Shown here piece by piece: positions 12,141 through 22,053 of a stretch of DNA of 64,000 nt. Origin of the DNA: Unio delphinus (Eukaryota; Mollusca; Bivalvia; Unionida; Unionidae); the NCBI GenBank assembly GCA_029339505.1, contig JAQISU010000119.1, forward strand, positions 2,085,001-2,149,000, in the 5' to 3' direction. How positions within the stretch are numbered: position 1 is the first letter of the stretch; every line of letters starts with the position of its first letter. The translations under genes and the position numbers were made by a program. The notes under the pieces were generated by a model that worked only from the letters and a program-made list of their open reading frames with translations, had not been told where the DNA came from and searched no databases.

Positions 12141-12309
12141 AACTGTTGTCTGTGGTACTGATAAAAGCATACGAGAGTATCAAGATCTAAAAAAAACCAC
12201 CGCAACTATTATGCCGTCATCCTGCACCTATCAGTGCTAGAGATGATGATATAGTCACATTACATTACAATTTGTGTGATCAGCACGTATAAGTCAGCCA
12301 GCTTGAACA

Positions 12310-12675
12310 AAGCGAGGAGGCGATATTGCAGCCAATTAGTAAAACTTCCGGGGTCTCCATGGGCAAAATATCCAGGAGCAAAAATATCTTCCAGGGTATA
12401 GTCATTGTGGACCTGGAACCAGATTCAATATCCGACTCGATGATCGAGACCAACCTAGCCATGACGAGTATCCAATAAATGCTATTGATAAGGCGTGTCA
12501 TGCACATGATGTTGCTTATAAAAGCAGTAATCTGCAACACAGAGATATCGCAGATGTGAAATTGATTCATGCGTTAATTTCTATCACTGATTAATCATTG
12601 GAAGAAAAATTAGCTTCATATTTGATAAAATCGACGCAGAAAAGTAAAGTAATTCTGGTTGATGGTAATGAATAA
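12310..12675 (+). pseudogene. Parvovirus-type phospholipase A2 domain protein, copy 1
   Basis: The forward translation shows the calcium-binding loop HCGPGTRF and the catalytic-site motif CHAHDVAY, with His-Asp as in the small PLA2 domain of parvovirus capsid proteins. In this setting it would be a virion-associated lipid hydrolase that helps membrane breach. The second copy (25735-26095) is strongly similar over the whole length. A stop at 12592-12594 interrupts the frame before a lysine-rich tail that is also present in copy 2. The integrase starts just downstream on the same strand, so the two probably formed a transcription unit. Confidence 0.8.
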
Positions 12676-12679
12676 CAGC

Positions 12680-13330
12680 ATGGGATCTATTTATTATTCC
12701 CCAAGAGGATACTGGAGGGTTAAATCAGCAATCGATAAACTCGCTAACGCCGCAAAAGTGAAAAATACCACCGAGGTTGATTGATTATCTGAACAGGCGA
12801 TATGGGAGATTTATCTACCAGCGCCTAAACAAATTAACTTGGCACATTTTGATGTCAGCGTCCCTAATGATGTTCATCAGGCTAATATTTTATTTTTGAT
12901 ACTGTTAATAAATAAACATACAAGTATGCGCTAACCGAAGTTGATGTTGCGAGTGGATACAAACAAGTTGAACTATTAAAGACAAATAAATCAACTGAAG
13001 TAGTTACTGCGTTTGAAAGGATTTATCGACAAGGTCCTCAACAGTGAGATATTTATATGAACCAGGAGAACTCTAAGGCGATAAAAAAGAGGTACTGATC
13101 GTATTTGGAGTGTCACTACACATAAAATATCTAACATAACAAGATCCACGGGTAGACCAGAAATCTATAGATTAGATTCATCTGCTCCTCAGAGGAGATT
13201 TACACGTGCACAGTTACAAGTGAAACCCGAGGATTCGCAATTACCACCGTGTGGTATTTACTAGCACCTCTGCGTCTGTTACACTCAAGACAGTCATCAT
13301 TACATTATATCTGGTATGACAAAGACTCTT
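12680..13330 (+). pseudogene. Polinton-type retroviral-like integrase (rve), copy 1
   Basis: It begins at ATG 12680 with MGSIYYSPRGYW, a start also visible in copy 2 (26101). It continues through IYLPAPKQ, then the first catalytic region around VDVASGYK (near 12935). It is frameshifted and internally deleted: the segment with the second catalytic Asp, visible in copy 2, is missing here. The C-terminal part (13130-13260) with GRPEIYRLD is present. The enzyme would insert the linear viral genome into host DNA. The copy is inactive. Confidence 0.8.
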
Positions 13331-13439
13331 ATCTTTTCTGTCTGCGGTAAATTAGCGAGCATTTGTATCCGACCAACACCAACGTATTACACAGTTACAA
13401 CTCGCGCACCGATTATTCTTTTGTTGTTTCAGCGTAATT

Positions 13440-14500
13440 ATCAAATTCTGTCATTTTCTTTATCGTGTTGTTTATACCCAGCGAGTTGTTTTCTTCTGAC
13501 TATATCATCGCTGACAATTTCATTGTTGCAAGTGTCATTAGCAAGTAAAAGAACTCTTCGAAGTTGACTTATGTTTCGTACTCTGGATACTGCAAAGTAA
13601 ACTAAATTTGACCACTCGATGCGATCATCTACGATCCAAACAATCGTATCGGATATAGTCTATACCTGCGAAGAATGTATCGTCGTTGCGTATCCTAGCG
13701 TCCATGGGAATTTATCAGCATGCAATGCATCTTCGACAACACTGATATCAACCGACACAATATCATTTAACACGATAATCTGCTTCTCAGTTTGTCATGG
13801 AATATCAATTTCAATATTCAGTCTTTGTGTAACCGTATGCCTATAACACAATGGTACTGGAAGTGTTGTGAATTTTTCTTTGTGTGTTTCAAATAACTTC
13901 ATCTGAAGTGTTTCTCTGATTATCTTTCTACTTGCCACTATCACATTCTTTTGTCTCCATGATTCCCAAAATTCATTTAATGGTATTTCTGAAATTATTT
14001 CACGCTCTATTTCACACTGGATTTTATCGGGTTTTAATCTGATTAATTTCTTATACTCATTTAATTCTTTATCAAGAGATATGTGATCAGTATTAATATT
14101 TTCATAATGATCTAAATCCTTATTCAGCCAATCATGTGCAGATACACTAACAAATGTGGGGGATGAGCGTGATCGCCATACATTATCACATAGCCAAGCA
14201 AGGAACAGTTTTAATATATCTAACGACACTGTGCATATCTGATCCCAAATAATAATTTGAGGAACATTTCTTCTCACCCAATTTATCATGAGTCCAAGCG
14301 TCACCTTTCCATCGGAAAAAAACTCCTCGCTGTTTCTTCTCTCTTGCAAGTCTGTGTTGGTGTTAGCACAATCATGTTTGATTTCCCTCTAACTAATTCA
14401 ATCACATGAGTCGTCTTCCTTGACCAACCACACCCGTTTAAGTAATTGGTTTTATATCTACATATTAGATCTGAAAACGACGGCGCACTAGATAGTTCTG
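13440..14500 (-). pseudogene. SF1 (Pif1/RecD-like) helicase region, copy 1
   Basis: Read on the minus strand, a Walker A-like motif lies at about 14397-14447 (GCGWSRKTT, where the usual Gly before Lys is Arg). The open stretch 14349-13795 follows, with TDHISLD and the PVPLCYRHT segment shared with the other two copies. After it come decayed motif V/VI sequences down to about 13440. Members unwind DNA 5' to 3', and here it would serve viral replication. Frameshifts are present. Upstream on the same strand lies polymerase sequence, only about 70 codons from motif C to Walker A, so a fusion or tight coupling is likely. Confidence 0.75.
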
Positions 14501-14559
14501 ATAACTGATTTTTTTTTTCAAGTAATTGTTTTCAATTGTAGCATCTGCTGATTTAGAAT

Positions 14560-15170
14560 AATCACGCAATGTTTACCCTTTTATTCTGCAGGAGCCCCAA
14601 CACTCGTCGGAATTTGTAAATGTATCCACTGCTTCTCTATGGATTACATCTTCGTAAAAGGAATCAGTGGCGACTCTAACCGAGGATTCATGAAAATCTA
14701 TGTATCATCGATAGCAAATGGATATATGCATACGCCATCATAGACGCCCTTAAATACGAATATTGGGGATTATCAGCATCTATGTAAGTAACAATTGTAC
14801 CGAATTTTGTTCATTCGGACATTAAAGCGTCTTTACGATTGACATATATACCACTAGATGTTGCATCTGCGATCATAAAATCGAATTAAGCATCATCTAG
14901 AATTAATCATGAATAATGTCGCTTGTAATCATATTTTCCACACTGGGTTAATTTACCAATTATTCTTCTATTGAAGTCTGTTGCGTGTTTTTTTTCTAAC
15001 TTCAAAGATCTTCTTAGACCATTTAACGATGTATTCTTCGTTGAGGTCAGGAAATTGTTTTTTGTTATCGCTGATTATGCTATCTAGACTATCGGTTTGT
15101 GGTAACCAAACTTCAGTTTGTTTCCCACCTGATATAATTGCTTCACTAAAGAAATTAGTGCATTAGCCGT
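14560..15170 (-). pseudogene. B-family DNA polymerase, C-terminal part, copy 1
   Basis: The minus strand encodes VATDSFYED at 14648-14674, the polymerase motif C (the family form is a DTDS core, here ATDS). Nucleotide similarity to 28300-28800 runs through the segment, including the stretch complementary to CCAATTATTCTTC near 14960. Only the C-terminal half is present; the exonuclease and N-terminal palm are missing. The frame from motif C to the helicase-side conserved segment (DYSKSADATIENN) is interrupted by one TAA. The similarity stops near 15170, where the fragment ends. Confidence 0.65.
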
Positions 15171-15204
15171 ACCCAAGAAAACTCCCTGATACCACTCGAC
15201 CATA

Positions 15205-15530
15205 TTACCCAAACATGGGGGTTATACATAAAGACACTAGCCAAATTGTGGCTGATTATACATTTATCCAAAATATAGTCCCTACCATATGGGTTAAAGA
15301 ACAACTTTGTAGGACTTAGCCAAATTTTGTCTCATTCAAAACCTGCCAAGCACCCTCAAACAGATATTCACGCTCTTGAATAGTGATATACCATATATTG
15401 ATCAAAAGTTCTTCCAAGAGTCTTATTATGTGCCTTTCCTCTTTTGTGTTAAGAAGTTTTAGCGCACAAGAGACGGCTCATTTGAGTAAATGGAAAGGCT
15501 CAAGTGAATTCCGAAGCTGTTAACATATAA
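15205..15530 (+). repeat. Dispersed repeat, direct copy of 47860-48170
   Basis: It matches 47860-48170 in the same orientation. Shared landmarks are CATGGGGGTTATAC, GAACAACTTTGTAGGA, CCATATATTGATCAAAAG and TTTGAGTAAATGGAAA. No coding content. It is a non-autonomous interspersed repeat of unknown class. Confidence 0.8.
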
Positions 15531-17040
15531 TAAAATGCTTATTTTTTTAAAATGCACACTATTGCTTGATAAAGTGTTATACTTTTTAGAGTCAGGATGA
15601 AATAGAAGTCACATAAATCTAGTTATGTTTTGGAAAATGTAGTACCTGTATTAAGTATTTAAACCCTTAATTAATCTGAGCCAATAAAAAAACAGAACAA
15701 CAAGATTTATCAACCAAGTCAAACAATTTAAGACAATGTTTGGATAAAAGCAATCACTTAAAATTACTTAAACACAAAGAGTTTCTTTAAATTTTGATTA
15801 AAAGTACCTTCATAGTTATATACTACTGTATAAACAAGGATTACATTCTCTGTAAAATCAACATGCTGCTTGCAATGCAATAAACCAATCCTTAAGGGCT
15901 AGTATCATTTCTTAATACATAAAACAAGGAATGCCAATCGCCTATTTCTCCTCTGACCTACTTAAGATCTGAACCAAATAATTCAACCTACACATAACCA
16001 TGCTATAGTTTAGCACCAATGTACAGCTCACAGAGTAATTTGGCTCGACACTGTTTATAAAGAATGGGTGTCTGCTTTCTATTTCGGTCTTCCTAATATT
16101 CCCACTATTTTTGTCATTTTTGAACATTGATGCAGAGGTGAGAGGTCTGCGTCAACTGCCTATTCAAACACTAGAATCACTGCCACCTTACGGTAGTGGT
16201 ATGTGGTTGCTGCTTATTTGCAATCCTAGCAAATTTTAAAAAAATGTTTTTTGAAAATGATTTTTTGTCTCAGATATTGCACGATTTGTAAGTGTAATAA
16301 CTTTAATACGCTGACAGTGTCACAGAATTAGGCGAAAATTGAATTTATTTCTCTTCTGATACAAACAAAATTCACCATTTTTTTTTTTTTGTCGGACATG
16401 CGTTACCTGGGGTGAATAAGTGTTTTTCAAGGTAAGCAACGTGTAGCGACTTGCATGTACCCGGGGATAATCACTTGAAGTCAGGAACATTATAATCACG
16501 GGGTGCACAGGAATTTTACCCTGAATTCTGCTCACCTATTTGGGGACATATAAGGCAGATAATTTTTTAAAAGATTACGAGTCAAAAGTATCTTCTCAAA
16601 GGAGAGATAGCTCGTCATTTTCTTTCTACAGCCAAAGGGTTGATTGTGCCATTTGATTGTGCAATCAAATTGTGGTGTCTGACTGTCTGTCTGTCAGACT
16701 GTCTGTCCGTCTACATTTGTATCTGGTCTGAACAGGAAATCATGATTTCCAAAGGTATCTGTCGTGATGTGTAAATATCTGGAACTATCTAGAAGTCCAA
16801 AATGTCCGAGTGTTCGGAGCTGTCTAGAGGTGTGAACGTCCGGGGTAGCATATAAGTGTTTGGGACCGGTGGTTCTAATAGGTGATGCTGTCTGTACGTT
16901 AGTGTGAGGCGATAACTGTAGATAATCCGTGAAGGGCGAGCGGCCGATAAAAGTATTGGGTCAACCCTAGGTATTCGGAGATTCTGTGCGGCGATTCAAC
17001 AGTTGGTGAATCGTACGGTTGTACAGGGTCGCGACGCATG
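15531..17040. other. No recognisable gene
   Basis: AT-rich spacer. The open stretches at 15942-16127 and 16320-16535 (-) show no motifs. A short CTGT/GTCTGTC-rich patch lies near 16680-16715, followed by a GC-richer stretch to 17040 with no assignable function. Confidence 0.45.
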
Positions 17041-17045
17041 TGTGT

Positions 17046-17594
17046 GTTTCAGCTTAATTATTAATTCAGCATCAATGTCAAACTATCGTTGTTTTTTTTT
17101 TCCTGTTGTTTATAACCATTGAGTTTTTTTCTGATTATATCCTTGACGTTGTCGGTGTTGATAATATCACTTATTGCATTGTCTGTAGAATTTTCAAGGA
17201 CAATTCTTCGAATTTGATTTATTCTCCGTGCTCGAGACACTGCAAGATAAACTAAATTCGACCACTCAATGCGATTATCTACTATCCAAATAATTGTGTC
17301 TGTGATAGTTAATCCTATTGAAGAGTGTATTGTTGCTGCATAACCTAACGTCCATGGGGATTTATCAGCACGCAATAAATCTTCAACGACGCTGATATTA
17401 ACCAGCACAATATCATTTAACACTAAATTCTGCTTTTCACGCTGACCTGGAATATCAACTTCTATATTCTGTTTTCGTGTATCCGATGGCCTATAACACA
17501 ATGGCACTGGAAGTGTTGCAAATATTTCTTTATGCAATTCAAGTAACTTCATCTGAAGTGTGTCTCTTACTATTTTTCTACTTGCGATTATCAT
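17046..17594 (-). pseudogene. SF1 helicase C-terminal domain (element 1)
   Basis: The open 177-codon minus frame holds the helicase C-terminal motifs: GYAATIHSSIGLT (motif V region) and YLAVSRARR (motif VI with its Arg finger), with a lysine-rich tail. The N-terminal domain with Walker A and B is absent. At about 17593 the sequence switches directly to the last codons of the coiled-coil gene in the opposite orientation, so an internal deletion removed the rest of the helicase, the polymerase and most of the coiled-coil gene. The segment is open but truncated. Confidence 0.85.
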
Positions 17595-17610
17595 GGAATT
17601 TAGCGATTAA
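17589..17610 (+). pseudogene. Last codons of the coiled-coil gene left at a deletion junction
   Basis: The bases just before 17610 encode a short FSD-stop. In element 2 the coiled-coil gene also ends in FSD-stop, upstream of the same motif and the pVI-like gene. This is the expected remnant if a deletion fused the helicase to the end of that gene. Confidence 0.55.
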
Positions 17611-17615
17611 TCACT

Positions 17616-17638
17616 AATTGAAAAACTACTAGTTTTAT
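17616..17638 (+). promoter_or_regulatory. Palindromic upstream motif of the pVI-like gene
   Basis: AATTGAAAAACTACTAG followed by TTTTAT, ending seven bases before the ATG at 17645. The same block sits before the same gene in element 2 (37880-37902) although the sequence upstream differs there. Related motifs precede other genes of the virion block. Confidence 0.6.
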
Positions 17639-17644
17639 AACAAG

Positions 17645-18148
17645 ATGATCATACACTACAACCATGATAAACCCGTAAGCGTCTACGTGGTGAACTCACG
17701 ATTACCTGTTTATAGAGCATATTACGGAGATGGTCTCGGCAGTACTATCGCGGGGTTATTTACAACAATAGCCCCAAAAGTGTCGCTGCTAGCTAAACAA
17801 TTATCAATGAAAGCCATTGATATTATTCGTGATAAGGGAACCAGCAAAATCGGAGATTTCGTAGGAAATCTTGCCGGAAAGGCATTTTCTGCTGCGAAAG
17901 ATAAAATAGCATCATTGGTGCGAAAGAAACCAGGAATGAATAAGTCCGTGGTGAAACCACCAGTGCTGCCATCAACTACAATGATGCCTGCAAAAATAAG
18001 CAAAGCAATCAATAGCGCAGTGGAAGAAAAACTAGCGTCTTTGGCTGTTTCAGTGGCTCCGTCGCCATTGACAGCTTCACCGGTAACAGATAGCGCTATC
18101 ATGAACGCGATAGCAGGAAGTGGTTTGAAACGAAAACAAAAACGATGA
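17645..18148 (+). CDS. Minor virion protein, pVI-like amphipathic
   Basis: An intact 167-codon frame. The N-terminal third holds a glycine-rich amphipathic segment, GDGLGSTIAGLFTTIAPK, then an alanine- and lysine-rich helix-forming middle, a proline-rich linker and a basic end (KRKQKR). Polinton/adintovirus genomes carry a short gene of this kind before the capsid gene, compared with adenovirus pVI, an internal protein that helps disrupt membranes. That role is inferred from position and composition. The homologue at 37405-37872 has an early stop. The capsid gene follows on the same strand after 46 bp that contain its own copy of the promoter-like motif. Confidence 0.7.
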   Translation: MIIHYNHDKPVSVYVVNSRLPVYRAYYGDGLGSTIAGLFTTIAPKVSLLAKQLSMKAIDIIRDKGTSKIGDFVGNLAGKAFSAAKDKIASLVRKKPGMNKSVVKPPVLPSTTMMPAKISKAINSAVEEKLASLAVSVAPSPLTASPVTDSAIMNAIAGSGLKRKQKR

Positions 18149-18167
18149 TGATTATAAAGAGTTTCGC

Positions 18168-18183
18168 AATTGAAAACACTAGT
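18168..18183 (+). promoter_or_regulatory. Palindromic upstream motif of the capsid gene
   Basis: AATTGAAAACACTAGT, eleven bases before the ATG at 18195. Element 2 has the same motif at 37371-37388, where the palindrome is complete (AAAACACTAGTGTTTT). Confidence 0.65.
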
Positions 18184-18194
18184 ATGTTAATAAA

Positions 18195-19627
18195 ATGTTT
18201 AAACGAACAGCTGACCCCGCGTTTGATATGGAAGCCCCAGTGCGTAAAGATGATTCTGTCCGCGATTATCAATACTATTCCTATCATGCAATACAACCCG
18301 ACCTACGATCGCGAATTTAACTACAAGTTCAAGATACCAGTAAATACTTTTGCCATGTGAAGCATTTATTGAAGTAGAAGGAGAACTCGTAACAAATGAT
18401 GCTGCTCATAATGATCCACAAATATGCAAATGATCCAAATATCCGAGTTGGTTTCGTCAACAATGGCATAATGGCGTTATTTGAAAGTGCAAGATATCTC
18501 ATTGATGGAAAAAAGAAATTGAATCAATAGAGCGTGAGGTTGATGTTGCAACAACAATAATCGGGCTAGCAAGATACTCCAATGATTATACAAGATCGGC
18601 TGCTCTGTCTATGATGTTTGCAAAGGATATCTCTGATAACGCTGACCACCTTCAATACATTAAAGTGTTAACAGCAAGAGATAATGCAGAAGCCGATCAA
18701 CAAGAAGCAGCTAATCCAGAACGTCGAGCTAGACCCGGAGCTGCGTTTGATATTCTCAGAGGCGTTAATGGTAATTTCAATCTAGGGTTTGTAACACGAG
18801 TAGCAATGTTACAAGGACAAGAGAAAAAGTTTTCGTGTGCAATTCCACTCCATCACATATTTGGATTCTGCAGAACTGTCAGAAAAGTCATCTATGGAGC
18901 CAAACACACAATCGCGTTAGTACGAAAAGACAATGACACCGAGGAAATTTGGCGTACTGGTGTCACTGATGGTAAAGTTGTTTTAACTAAATTAGCATTG
19001 TGGATGCCAGTAATGACCCCATCAATTACCACTGAAGAGCGGCTACTTTCATTTATGGACACAGGTGGCAAATCATTGCTAAGTTGGCTAACAACATAGA
19101 CTGATGCCAAAGAGGATGATGCTAATGGTACATTTACATGGCACTTAGCAGCCAAACAAGGCGTTTCAGCTCCACGTCATATATTTATAGCGCTGCAGAA
19201 TCGGAATCGATTACGCTCCCAAGAACGTAGTCATATGATATTTGATCGATTAGGGGTAAGTGAGGTTTCACTGAGAAAAAACGGACAACAAGAACCATCT
19301 GAGGATATACAACTTAATTACGGAAACAACCAAATAGCACGTGTGTATCATCGGATGCTGTCCTATATGGGTCGTGATCAAAATGTTGATACTGGTTTAC
19401 AAATATCGCAACTTGATTTTAAAAACCTCTATCCGATTTATTACTTTTCGCTGGAGCATCTTCATTTAATGAGACAATCCGTCGTTGACATACATTTTAG
19501 GGCTCGTATAGATCCTGGTGGTGTTGATTATAGAGCGGTTGCTGTTATTCTCAGCGACAAATCAATGTTGTTAGAAGGTGTTGGTGGACAAATGAGAATC
19601 GTTGATGCACCAGTGGAAAATATGTAA
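18195..19627 (+). pseudogene. Double-jelly-roll major capsid protein (hexon-like), element 1
   Basis: This encodes the major capsid protein that would trimerise into pseudo-hexameric capsomers. The start MFKRTADPAFD is shared with element 2. The frame breaks early (a stop near 18320 and a frameshift before 18611), then is open from 18611 to 19627 except for TAG at 19097-19099. Landmarks are FSCAIPLHHIFGFC, VIYGAKHTIALVRK, KLALWMPVMTP and LEHLHLMRQSV. The full span is close to 476 codons, near the family size. Three other copies lie at 35963-37360, 30750-31170 and 62252-63405. The melittin-like gene follows after 60 bp. Confidence 0.85.
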
Positions 19628-19656
19628 ATGAAACTTGAAGAGTTTCCAATTAGATC

Positions 19657-19680
19657 AATTGAAAGCATAAATGTGTTTTA
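19657..19680 (+). promoter_or_regulatory. Upstream motif variant before the melittin-like gene
   Basis: AATTGAAAGCATAAATG followed by TGTTTTA, seven bases before the ATG at 19688. Element 2 has a near-identical block before the same gene. The ACTAGT core is changed, but the AATTGAAA and TTTTA ends are kept. Confidence 0.45.
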
Positions 19681-19687
19681 CAATAAA

Positions 19688-20074
19688 ATGCCATATAGTG
19701 TTGTTAGTGTCAAGCTGACTGATGGTCAGGTCAAGAAATTGCGATCAAAATTTGCTGAAGAATGTGGAACCACAATAACGTTAAAACCAGCGCAGATGTC
19801 CGGCAGTACACATAAAATATCATTGACGGATCGTCAAATAAAACATTTCAATGATGCGCTGAAGAAACAGCGAGGGGTTCAAATTGTATTTTCGAAAGCT
19901 GCAATCACGAACATGATAAAATCAGGTGGTATATTTCCATTGTTAGCTGCAATACCAGCATTGATTGCAGCGGCTGCCCCAGCGGTGGTGTAGGCGGCGG
20001 CGTTAGGGGCTGTTGGGACCACGGCAGGGATGGCGTTGAAAAAGGCAACAGGGAAAGGATATAAAAAAAAGTGA
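19688..20074 (+). pseudogene. Melittin-like hydrophobic virion protein, element 1
   Basis: I chose ATG 19688 (MPYSVVSVKLTDGQ) because element 2 starts there and the spacing to the upstream motif fits. The N-terminal half repeats a pattern twice (VKLTDGQVKKL and ISLTDRQIKHF). The C-terminal half is a long hydrophobic alanine-rich segment beginning GGIFPLLAAIPALIAAAAP. Proteins of this type in adintoviruses have been compared with melittin-like membrane-active peptides. TAG at 19991-19993 interrupts the frame, where element 2 has a sense codon. It ends at TGA 20072-20074, just before the protease gene. Confidence 0.75.
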
Positions 20075-20175
20075 AAAGGGTTATACCTACCAGGAACCCC
20101 GTATTCATGGTACAGCGGAAATGGTCTAAGAAGAATACCAGGAACGGTTTGTTAGTTGAAAACCTAATTCTCCCT

Positions 20176-20613
20176 ATGTCCAATTTTGATTTAATTGATG
20201 CTGCTAAAAAACTAGCGATACAAAACTTCAGAGGGGTTTTCATGAGAGATCAGTTACCAAGAAAACCAAATAACGTTGAAACCGGTATCATCAATCTTGA
20301 TAACAGCAGTGAATCAGGAACTCACTGGGTTGCATACGCAATTGATCCACGTGGGATTGTCTATTTCGATTCATATGGGTTAGCTCCGCCAAGTGAGTTT
20401 TTGCGGTATATAAATTCTTCGATGAAACACAAAGAGTTTCCGATTTTTTATCCTACGCTGCCAACACAACAATTAAATGATCCAGCGATATGCGGCTGTG
20501 AAGTTTTAAATGTCCTCGCGGAGATTTCATCGTCACAGAAACCACCTCATCTGGTTGTAAATAAATACACGAGTGGGAAATTACAAAGTAATTTTAGAGA
20601 ATCAATAAATTAA
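20176..20613 (+). CDS. Adenain-type cysteine protease, element 1
   Basis: An intact frame. I start at ATG 20176 (MSNFDLIDAAKK); an in-frame ATG at 20107 is possible, but the sequence between is repetitive. From this start the 145-residue product has His50 in GTHWVAY, Asp65 in VYFDSYG, a Gln near 98 and Cys106 in DPAICGCE, the triad and oxyanion Gln of the adenovirus-type maturation protease family. It would cleave virion precursors during capsid maturation. It is shorter than adenoviral enzymes (about 200 residues). Copies at 35026-35430 and 61975-62230 are broken. Confidence 0.85.
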   Translation: MSNFDLIDAAKKLAIQNFRGVFMRDQLPRKPNNVETGIINLDNSSESGTHWVAYAIDPRGIVYFDSYGLAPPSEFLRYINSSMKHKEFPIFYPTLPTQQLNDPAICGCEVLNVLAEISSSQKPPHLVVNKYTSGKLQSNFRESIN

Positions 20614-20627
20614 AAATACTAGATTCA
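20608..20627 (+). promoter_or_regulatory. Upstream motif before the fibre-like gene
   Basis: AATTAAAAATACTAGATTCA overlaps the protease stop and ends eight bases before the ATG at 20636. It keeps the AATT...AAAA...ACTAG pattern of the other virion genes. Element 2 has lost the core here. Confidence 0.45.
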
Positions 20628-20635
20628 TTATTATA

Positions 20636-21958
20636 ATGATTAATATTTGGGGACAATCTCTGTCAATGTCGGAACCCACCGAGGAAACATCTGCGGGTTA
20701 TATGGAGGATGTAAAAAAAATAGTTGAAGATGAAATCGCTGAGACGTTAAATTTAGTAGATGTTGACCCGAATGAAATAGTTGTATTTCAAGATCGCCAG
20801 GGTAAATTGAAAAGCAGTAATGTGTCATTGGATGACATTTTGATACGGCAGAGCAGCGCCGCTGAAAACTCTATTGCGCTGTATTTCAGCGGTGGACGAC
20901 TTAAACCAGGCGCACTTGTGTGTACGATCACCGACGCGATTGCCAATCACGGTCGTGAGTTGGATGATCATCTTCGGGGTTATAATGCTTTTCGAATAAA
21001 TATCGTTGGTAAGTTCTTTGGAGCCCCACCTGTGGTCTCGCTGAAATCAAAAACCTTCTATCGCTATTCTTTTCTAGCAATAATCCGTTGGAGCCGAGGG
21101 AGTTAATAGATCCTGGCAGAATCACGGTAAATTATCTCGATATTTACAAACTAATAGTAGATATCGGGCTGGTACAAACATTAATCAATGATGTCACTGG
21201 CAAATTCTTTGGAAACCCGCTTGACGTGGCCATATCTCTCGCGGAAATTAATCGCGCACTTAATGAACAAAAACGCATCAGCGAAATGGCTAAAAAATTT
21301 CTTTGAGGGCTCTGAAAGTAACAATATCACGACGACATATTCTAAACTCAACAATCATTATCTAATCTCAACTGGCATTGAAGCCAACCTCCTTTTGGCT
21401 TTATTTTTTAAACGCCGCGATGAAACGGTGATGAAATCTTCCGACATCACAAAAACCTATCTCGACATTTACGACGATATTCGTGCACTACAAATACCAT
21501 CCAACGGCGTCGTCGATAAGTTTTGTGATGTCCCGGTTACATATACGATGAATCTCAAAGATATCAGCGACGATATTCGTATATTAAAAGGAAATTTTGA
21601 AAGGATTAAGATTCCGCATCCCCACGTAAGAATTACAAATGTCGTATGTACAGTCGATCATGGAACCATGGATTGGGTAAAAGACGTTTATACTACATTA
21701 TCCACCGGTCTCTGGACGAAGGGTGCGGATGGAAATGATATCTACAGTACAACGGGAATCGAAGATATCTATAGGCTAAAGTGGATCTCTATCGATCAAT
21801 TTAATATGATCGCGGGCGGTAAAACCTACTCTGGCGTTACCGCGATGTTAATTATCAGGAGCAACGGTCAACACTTTAACATCGTCGCGGTTGATAGCTC
21901 CACCATTAGATCAAAAATAACTTGGTGTTTAGAACTTGTTGATGATTTTTCAGGCTGA
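20636..21958 (+). pseudogene. Fibre-like shaft-and-head protein, element 1
   Basis: This starts MINIWGQSLS, as do the copies in elements 2 and 3 (MIDIWxR). An acidic helical N-terminus comes first. It is followed by shaft segments that each carry a KFFG or DKFCD motif with DI/AI heptad-like spacing (around 21000, 21200, 21520), then a C-terminal domain of about 110 residues rich in beta-forming stretches (VCTVDHGTMDWVKDVY to WCLELVDDF). This looks like a trimeric receptor-binding fibre. The frame shifts near 21106 and 21300, so it is broken. The role is inferred from architecture and from its place among virion genes. Confidence 0.6.
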
Positions 21959-22022
21959 AGCGTTATACTATAAGCCCGCAATTCCATCATCAGTGGCTTT
22001 GCCACCGTCGTTGACGGCGAAT

Positions 22023-22045
22023 AATTGAAAACATCAGCGGGTTTA
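22023..22045 (+). promoter_or_regulatory. Upstream motif before the two-helix membrane protein
   Basis: AATTGAAAACATCAGCGG followed by GTTTA, eight bases before the ATG at 22054. The element 2 counterpart (33283-33309) keeps the full palindromic form. Confidence 0.5.
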
Positions 22046-22053
22046 AAATAACA

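Noticed and set aside
17722..18102. Antisense 126-codon frame opposite the pVI-like gene
   Set aside because: It is a shadow of the alanine- and lysine-rich sense gene. The same shadow occurs at 37454-37807, and the sense strand carries the motif and ATG context.
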